NCBI RefSeq assembly: GCF_016808335.1
Contig: NC_053142.1
Location: forward strand, 49,347,992-49,411,991
Direction of reading: 5' to 3'
Origin: Panicum virgatum
Taxonomy: Eukaryota > Streptophyta > Magnoliopsida > Poales > Poaceae
Length of the DNA stretch: 64,000 nucleotides
A program made the position numbers and the translations under genes. Positions 58,801-64,000 of this stretch are shown here, in pieces. The notes beneath the pieces are model-generated. The model worked only from the letters and a program-made list of their open reading frames with translations. It searched no databases and was not told the DNA's origin. Each line of letters starts with the position of its first letter. Positions within the stretch are counted from its first letter, which is position 1.

Positions 58801-59344
58801 GACGAATCGAGGCGGGGCGGCGAGGGTTGGCCGGAGCGACGAACGACGGCGATGTCGCTCAGTTCTGCTCGCTCGCTCGAGCTCGACCTAGCTCAGAGGA
58901 AGGAGGAAGGAGGATTGGGACGGCACGGGAAGCTTCGAGGCGACCGTGAGAGGAGAAGAGCGGCGTCGGGCGCGATTGCCGACGCGTGGACGCGCTCGCC
59001 GGCGACCACGGCGGCGGTATGGGCGTCGGGGCACAGTGCCGAGCACAGGAGGGGCACTGTTTGTTCGTTTAATGATTTTAGCCCGATTTTGACAAGTTGA
59101 AACTCAATTTTTCAAATAGGAACTTGAAATTTGGCCAAAATAAAAGTTGTAGAGAAAAAGAAGATCTACAACTTTCGTTTTGGGCGGAAGTTGATTTGGA
59201 GCTCAGATCAAGGACAAAAACGAGATCGAACACAGCTAAGTAGATGTTTACTAAGCGAACGCGATTAGCGTTAACGACGAATTTGAGTCCACGATTAGCG
59301 AGATAAATCGTGATTAGCAGGACGATTAACACAGGGGTGTTACA
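55867..59344 (-). repeat. 5' LTR of the chromovirus (3478 bp)
   Basis: Starts TGTAACACCCCTGTG at 59344 reading down and ends GCTGCTACA at 55867. It is 8 bases longer than the other copy, accounted for by the 7-base and 1-base differences. Confidence 0.95.
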
Positions 59345-59847
59345 TCACGTTATAAGCCCGATTCAACCGGCGCGCTCCGGAACCATCGCCAGAACCCAAG
59401 CGACGCCCGCGCCTGGAGTTAACCGCCCAGTCCATGACATGGGGGCCCAGGCCCACCTGGCGGGGTGAGCGGGTAACGAACAAGGGTGCGAAAAGACGGG
59501 ATCTGAACCGTTGCCCGCGCGCGCGGAGCGAGGCGGAAGCCGAGCTGACGTGCGCGCATTAAGCGCTGGCATGGCCGAGCTTTTCGGGAACTGCGCCGGC
59601 GGTAAATGATCCATTTACTCTGGCCGCAAGAATGCCGAGCGTCGCGCGCATGACTAGGTGTACCACTGTGCGTGGGGGCCACGAGTCAATAAGCCGTTGC
59701 GATGTGATGAGGCAGCGAACAATCCGATGGATGGTCAAGGCCGGTCAAGACCTCTGCAGCAAGAAACTTCAAGCTATGCAGAGCCAAATCGCAGTAGTGG
59801 CCCCACCTGCGGGTTCGTACCTCCCCCAAGGTGGGCCCGGGGGCCAC
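59345..59847 (+). other. remaining internal DNA of the Tat-like element before its 3' LTR
   Basis: Holds the second TCACG duplication, about 500 bases that include the 5' continuation of the antisense accessory gene, and the polypurine-type tract just before 59848. The minus frame that joins the antisense gene stays open for at least 200 bases from 59349 upward. Confidence 0.6.
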
Positions 59848-60900
59848 TGTCGGTACCCTGTAGCAGGGGTACCCACTCTTACCGCAGCAAGACAGGACCC
59901 TCGTAGTTATCCGTAACTACACGTAAGGACGGAGTAGCCAGGCTCCACCGGACAGGCTCTTCCCTCACCAGGCCAACGGCCCCGGACCCGTTCCCCGCCT
60001 GGGGATCGGTCCGGAGACGCCACGTGTCTCTAAGGGATGGAAGCTCCGAGCTGACAGCCATGCCTCGGACCCCCCATAGGGGTCCGGGGCCTCCTGCGCC
60101 GTCCGGACCCCCTCTTACCGTGCGGAGGTCCGGAGACGCCACGTGTCCCGGGGGCACGGGCGCGGGCTCATGCGCGAGTCCTCCGCAAGGGGGACTCGCC
60201 CACCCACCACATTTAATGCGGATGGTTGACGCATGCTCTGCCGCCGACGCACGCGGGACAGCCTTTGACAGGCCCCGCTGTGCACCGCGTATTACCAAGG
60301 TGCACAGTGCAGCCGCCTGTGCCGCGCCCGCGTAGAGCCCGTCAGCCGCATTAAATGGATACGACGGCACGGCACCTTTCCATCATACCGCCTACGCCGC
60401 TCCCTACACAGCCGTTCAGCTACGTGACAGGCGACGCCGCTGGCTACGACGGGCGCCGTTCCGACAAGACAGCGCCTAGACATGCTGAACGGGGGACCCC
60501 AAGAGCAGGCAAAGATATCTAGAGAAAGATCTCCTTTGCCTGCAACGCCATAATGATGAACAGTACTATATTTTGTACCGCATCGCTGGGCCCACTTGTC
60601 GGGGTCCCGGCAGCCATGTACGCGCCTCCCTTGAGATATAAAAGGGAGGCACTCGCTGTGTACAGGACAGCTCCAGACAGACTCAAGCTCTTACAACCTT
60701 CTCACTCTCGTGGGAAGGCAATACAACACACAGTGGACGTAGGGTATTACGCTCCGGCGGCCCGAACCACTCTAAATCCTGCGGTGTTCATCGTGTCCTT
60801 GAGTGAGATCGATCTAAGACCAGCTAACCCCCGAGTACACACCCTCAGGGCTAGGGCGGGTGCCATCCGCCACCCGGCTGTGGTTTGCAGCACCACGACA
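59848..60900 (+). repeat. 3' LTR of the Tat-like element
   Basis: 1053 bases, same length as the 5' LTR, TATA box TATAAAAG at 60637-60644, followed by the GACCT duplication. Confidence 0.95.
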
Positions 60901-60905
60901 GACCT

Positions 60906-62754
60906 CGGATCGCTCAGGGAGCAAGCACCACTTCCCGGACCCGGCTCTTGGCGACCATGGCGAGCGGTTTCTGCCGGAGCGGGCCACCGTAGTGGACTTG
61001 AGCCGACCGTGGCGAGCGGTCTCCGCCGGAGCGGGCCACCGGAGTGGACTTGAGCCAACCGTGGCGAGCGGTCTCCGCCGGAGCGGGCCACCGGAGTGGA
61101 CTTGAGCCGACCGTGGCGAGCGGTCTCCGCCGGAGCGGGCCACCGGAGTGGACTTGAGCCGACCGTGGCGAGCGGTCTCCGCCGGAGCGGGCCACCGGAG
61201 TGGACTTGAGCCGACCGTGGCGAGCGGTCTCCGCCGGAACGGGCCACCGGAGTGGACTTGAGTCGACCGTGGCGAGCGGTCTCCGCCGGAGCGGGCCACC
61301 GGAGTGGACTTGAGTCGTTGCTGACGATCTGATGAAATATTTCACCGGACCTGAGAGTAAGGTGCGAGAAACCAAGCCTTATACTAGAAGGGAGCTCGGG
61401 ACCTCTAAAGACAGCAGTCTCGGATACTAGAGTACTTGTAACAGGGTAGTGAAGTACGTAAACTTAGGGTACATTACCAGGCTAAGCTACGCGGAGCTTC
61501 TCTACCCCAGGATACGAGTACTACTTCTCCGGAGCAGGTCCTTAGGGGTCCGAACTGCCTTCCAGCTTGAAGGGGTGTCCCCACCTGACCACAAGCCAGC
61601 AACTTAACTTGGACTGTTAGCAATAAAAGGAAGATTCCGAAAAAAATAATTAAACCAAGGCGAATAAATGTGATCAAGGTGTAGCCTAGATAAAACTGAG
61701 AAAGAAAATCTCCTTTATTATTGTGGTTGTCATGGTATACATCAGAGGTTGGGATTACGAGGTCGGACCTCTACCACTCCGGACCATTGCTTGCCTGTTT
61801 GCGCGATAGGGCCAGAGGTCGGGTTTACAAGGTCGGGCCTTGACCGCTCTGGACTCACACGTAGGCGCCACGTTATTACAAAGGAGGAATTTTCTCAGTC
61901 CTATTTTAGGAGTAACCTTTGGCTGCATTCTATACAGCATGTCCTTCTCTGATTGGAAGTGGTACCACTACTCTTGGGTTCTTCATGGTCGTCGGAGGTG
62001 AAGGCGCCCTGGATGTGCCTGAACTGCATCATCCAGCATCACCTCGGGAGCTCGGGGGGCTACTCCTTGCCTAAGAGCTGTCATATGCTTAGGTAGCATG
62101 AGACAAATTCTTTGGCTTTGAATGGAAGAGGCCCCCTGCCGCCGCCGTCCGCCACCGGGAGCCATCCCGCCCGCCACTCGCTGCGGCAGGAACCGGCTTT
62201 CCGGCCTGGCGCAGCGGGAGAATGTGTGCTCGTATGGACGAGCACGGAGTGTGGAGAAAGGCGGTCGTTCGCCGGCTTGTCCTTGGTGCTCGCGCCAGGG
62301 GCCTCCGCGCCTGGCGGGGTCCTGTCTGCAGCAGCACCAAGCACCCCGAGTGGTGCCGGAGACGATACGACGACACGGCCAACTTCCTCCGGGATGGCCG
62401 TCGGCTCCAGGCTCCATGTTGAGAGAAAGCCTTGAGCCGACGCCATGCCGCCGCAGAGTAAGCATGGCCGTTGCTTGAGAGAAAACCTTGAACCGACGTA
62501 GGGGCGGCAGCGCGCAGCGGTACCTCCGCTGTGCGCTGCCGCGCCGGCTCTGAGGTGTCGCAGTGGCGACGCACAACAAACGCCGCTGCCGTGCGCCGCC
62601 GCACCGTGGGCGTTGGCGCCCTAGTACCACGGTATGTGGCGTGGGTGACGCCCTGCCTTCCTTCATCTTCTCATTCGCCGTTGCAGAGGGTGAACACAGC
62701 CCCAGAAGCCTGAAGATCCAGCCAGCGCCTGACTTCCCCACGGACGGCGCCAAA
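60906..62754 (-). other. internal region of the outer non-autonomous element
   Basis: No gag or pol domain is recognisable. It contains the 52-bp tandem array (60953-61316), a relative of the Tat-like post-pol spacer (about 61,750-61,860, with GGTCGGACCTCTACC and GGTCGGGTTTACAAGG motifs), a GC-rich stretch with frames on all strands, and the primer-binding site next to 62755. A minus frame of 265 codons overlaps the LTR and shows no domain, so I do not call it a gene. Confidence 0.65.
60953..61316. repeat. seven tandem copies of a 52-bp unit
   Basis: Exactly 364 bases = 7 x 52. The unit runs GACCGTGGCGAGCGGTCTCC, then GCCGGAGCGGGCCACCGGAG, then TGGACTTGAGCC. Inner copies are nearly identical; the first copy carries most differences. 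It begins 48 bases after the level-2 target duplication. Confidence 0.97.
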
Positions 62755-63867
62755 TGTCGCGGGATTTCTAGGATACCCACAGCCGGGTGGCGGAACGCAC
62801 CCGCCTATTCCCAGAGAGGGAGTACTCGGGAAGATACTAGGCGATTGGGCTAATCTAGCTCTGAGACAAGCACACAAGAACACACGATCTAGAGTGGTTC
62901 GGGCCGCCGGAGCGTAATACCCTACATCCACTGGGAGTGGTATTGATCTTGGTTGTGTATGAATCTATCCTCTGCCCGGTCTTGGCTTTCACCCAGCCTG
63001 AGCCTTTCTTATAGCGGGCGCCCCCCTTTTATAGACCAAGGGGTGCGGATACATAGGACGTTGGGACCCCGACAAGTGGGCCCAATGTGACTGTGCAGCA
63101 TACTGCGCAGAGTACTCAAATGGCTACAGTGGTTACAAATCTCTCCTCCGATATGCTTCCATGCCCTGCTGACCTTCTGACGAAAGGGGGTCTTCTCTTG
63201 TCGTGTCAGCAAGGTGCCCGTTGGGGGAGCGTAGCTTGCGGCGTGAGCTGTCGAGGTTATTATGTAGGCGTCATAATGGGTGAAGCCGAGCCGTCGTATC
63301 CATCTGTTATGGCAGACTGACAGGCGCGGCGTGGGCGGCGCCAGCAGCTCCACTACGCACCTTGGTAATACGCGATCAATAGTGACCCCTGGTCAAAGAA
63401 TCGCCTCGGCTTCTGCTGCATCAACGCGGACGTCCCCCTACCACAATGAATGCAGTGGTGGGTAGGGCTTGGTATGGAGACCAAGCGACCTTGTATACGT
63501 GTCTGTGCTTGTAGACACATGTCAGCTCCAGACCGCCCGAGGCGGGGTGTCGATTCCTTCCCTTGGCGAGGGGTCCGGCTACTACACAGGGGTCCGAGAC
63601 CCCAAGGGGGGTCCGGGATCCCGCGGGGATCCGGACCTCCACGGGAGGTCCGGAGCCCCCAGCTGTTTGGGTTGAGCGCCTGCTTCTTCCGGAACACGTG
63701 GTGCTCCCGGACCTTTCTTGACCAGAGGACGGGTCCGGGACTGTTGTCGGGTGAACAGGGCTTCCGGACCGCAGGGGTTCGGCTGCTGGACGTAGTTAAG
63801 GATAACTACAAAGCTCTTCTTGCCTAGACATAGCAAGAGGGGGTCCCCCGGTCCTGAGGTACCGACA
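62755..63867 (-). repeat. 5' LTR of the outer element
   Basis: 1113 bases, with the TATA box on the minus strand at 63027-63033. Shorter than its partner because of indels in the G-rich stretch near 63,600. Confidence 0.93.
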
Positions 63868-63883
63868 CAGTTGTTGAACTTTG

Positions 63884-64000
63884 TGTAGCAGCACCGTCCA
63901 AATTAAACCGGCTTAAATGCACTAACCATCATCTTAATACTTAATCAAGTTACTGTGCACTTAAAATGGTGTAACCTGACAGGCTGTCGGGTAAAATCCC
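63884..64000 (-). mobile_element. start of a second copy of the chromovirus LTR, cut by the window end
   Basis: From 63884 the sequence matches 45378 and 55867 onward (TGTAGCAGCACCGTCC..) with one visible difference (AAAATGG for AAAACGG near 63,965). It starts 16 bases after the outer element ends. Whether it is a full element, a solo LTR or a fragment cannot be seen. Confidence 0.9.

Larger units (their letters stand above)
45378..59344 (-). mobile_element. full-length chromovirus (Ty3/gypsy, Tekay/RIRE3-like), level 3
   Basis: 13,967 bases on the minus strand. LTRs are 55867-59344 (5') and 45378-48847 (3'), beginning TGTAACACCCC and ending GCTGCTACA in that orientation. TSD TCACG is at 45373-45377 and 59345-59349. 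Primer-binding site: minus strand TGGCATCAGAGC at 55864-55853, one base from the usual initiator-Met site TGGTATCAGAGC. The polypurine tract AAGGGGGGAAGG precedes the 3' LTR (about 48,848-48,862). Internal genes in order: ORF0 (54819-53983) and an uninterrupted gag-pol (53369-48882) with chromodomain. Every structural part needed for autonomy is present. Confidence 0.95.
34262..60900 (+). mobile_element. Tat-like Ty3/gypsy retrotransposon (level 2), interrupted by level 3
   Basis: LTRs are 34262-35314 and 59848-60900, both 1053 bases, with perfect duplications GACCT at 34257-34261 and 60901-60905. After the 5' LTR comes TTTGGCGCGCCAGGTAGGGG, the primer-binding region. The 3' LTR is preceded by GGTGGGCCCGGGGGCCAC. 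Contents in order: gag-protease-RT-RNase H-integrase frame (35372-41305), a repeat-rich spacer, an antisense coiled-coil gene (42716-45388 plus sequence beyond level 3), and the level-3 insertion (45378-59344). No chromodomain is present and the antisense accessory gene sits between pol and the 3' LTR, both typical of the Tat lineage. Confidence 0.92.
32901..63867 (-). mobile_element. outer non-autonomous LTR retrotransposon (level 1), interrupted by level 2
   Basis: The element reads on the minus strand. LTRs are 32901-34030 (3' LTR) and 62755-63867 (5' LTR), with perfect duplications CAGTT at 32896-32900 and 63868-63872. Next to the 5' LTR the minus strand gives TTTGGCGCCGTCCGTGGGG, the primer-binding site. 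Next to the 3' LTR it gives GGTGGGCCCGGGGGCCAC, the polypurine-tract position. Once level 2 (34262-60900) is removed, the internal part is only about 2.1 kb and holds no gag or pol domain. Its post-LTR segment (34,188-34,260) is a reverse-complement relative of the post-pol spacer of level 2 (around 41,730-41,820). I infer a deletion derivative mobilised in trans by Tat-like proteins. Confidence 0.9.

Noticed and set aside
61983..62780. 265-codon minus frame in the outer element
   Set aside because: Overlaps the LTR and primer-binding site, has no gag/pol or other domain, and lies in GC-rich DNA with open frames on several strands.

Overview
The window is plant nuclear DNA, almost certainly from a grass (Poaceae), probably a panicoid. 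The genes have short GT-AG introns and GC-rich first exons. The intergenic space is filled with Ty3/gypsy LTR retrotransposons, short DNA transposons and microsatellites of the kinds typical of grass chromosomes. No rRNA, tRNA, CRISPR or prokaryotic feature was seen.

Gene-bearing left half (1-28,000). Minus strand: two tandem secreted eight-cysteine (8CM) proteins (646-1293, a hybrid proline-rich protein; 2680-3057, a compact one); an 11-exon plastid-type alpha/beta-hydrolase-fold protein (4506-8200); a CASP-like four-helix membrane protein whose first exon is unresolved (8777-9816); and a small secreted cysteine-rich peptide of MEG1/ESF1 type (10484-11052). Plus strand: the epsilon subunit of COPI coatomer (12363-14164, 7 exons) and a CLC-type anion channel/transporter (22046-27846, 7 exons). 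Between the last two lie a ~5-kb LTR-like block starting 61 bp after the coatomer stop, and a diverged ~0.4-kb duplication upstream of the CLC gene. One copy of that duplication carries a PIF/Harbinger-like element with a hAT-like element inserted at its edge. The fourth CLC intron holds a 1142-bp solo LTR with a perfect TSD.

Transition (28,000-32,900): no convincing gene. It holds minisatellites, a 538-bp Mutator-like MITE and a long TA microsatellite.

Right half (32,901-64,000): a three-deep nest of LTR retrotransposons, each level closed by a perfect 5-bp target duplication. Level 1 (minus, 32901-63867, TSD CAGTT) is a short non-autonomous element. It is split by level 2 (plus, 34262-60900, TSD GACCT), a Tat-like gypsy element. 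Its gag-pol frame has four in-frame stops, and it also carries a long antisense, apparently intron-containing coiled-coil gene. Level 2 is split inside that antisense gene by level 3 (minus, 45378-59344, TSD TCACG), a chromovirus with 3.47-kb LTRs, an intact Gag-Pol frame with chromodomain, and an extra ORF before gag. LTR-LTR differences counted by eye (about 0.35% for level 3, about 1.5% for levels 1 and 2) agree with the nesting order. A second copy of the level-3 LTR begins at 63884 and runs off the window.

The host genes do not form an operon or pathway. The integrated story is the retroelement community: an autonomous Tat-like element, a non-autonomous partner sharing its termini, and a young chromovirus that broke the Tat element's accessory gene.
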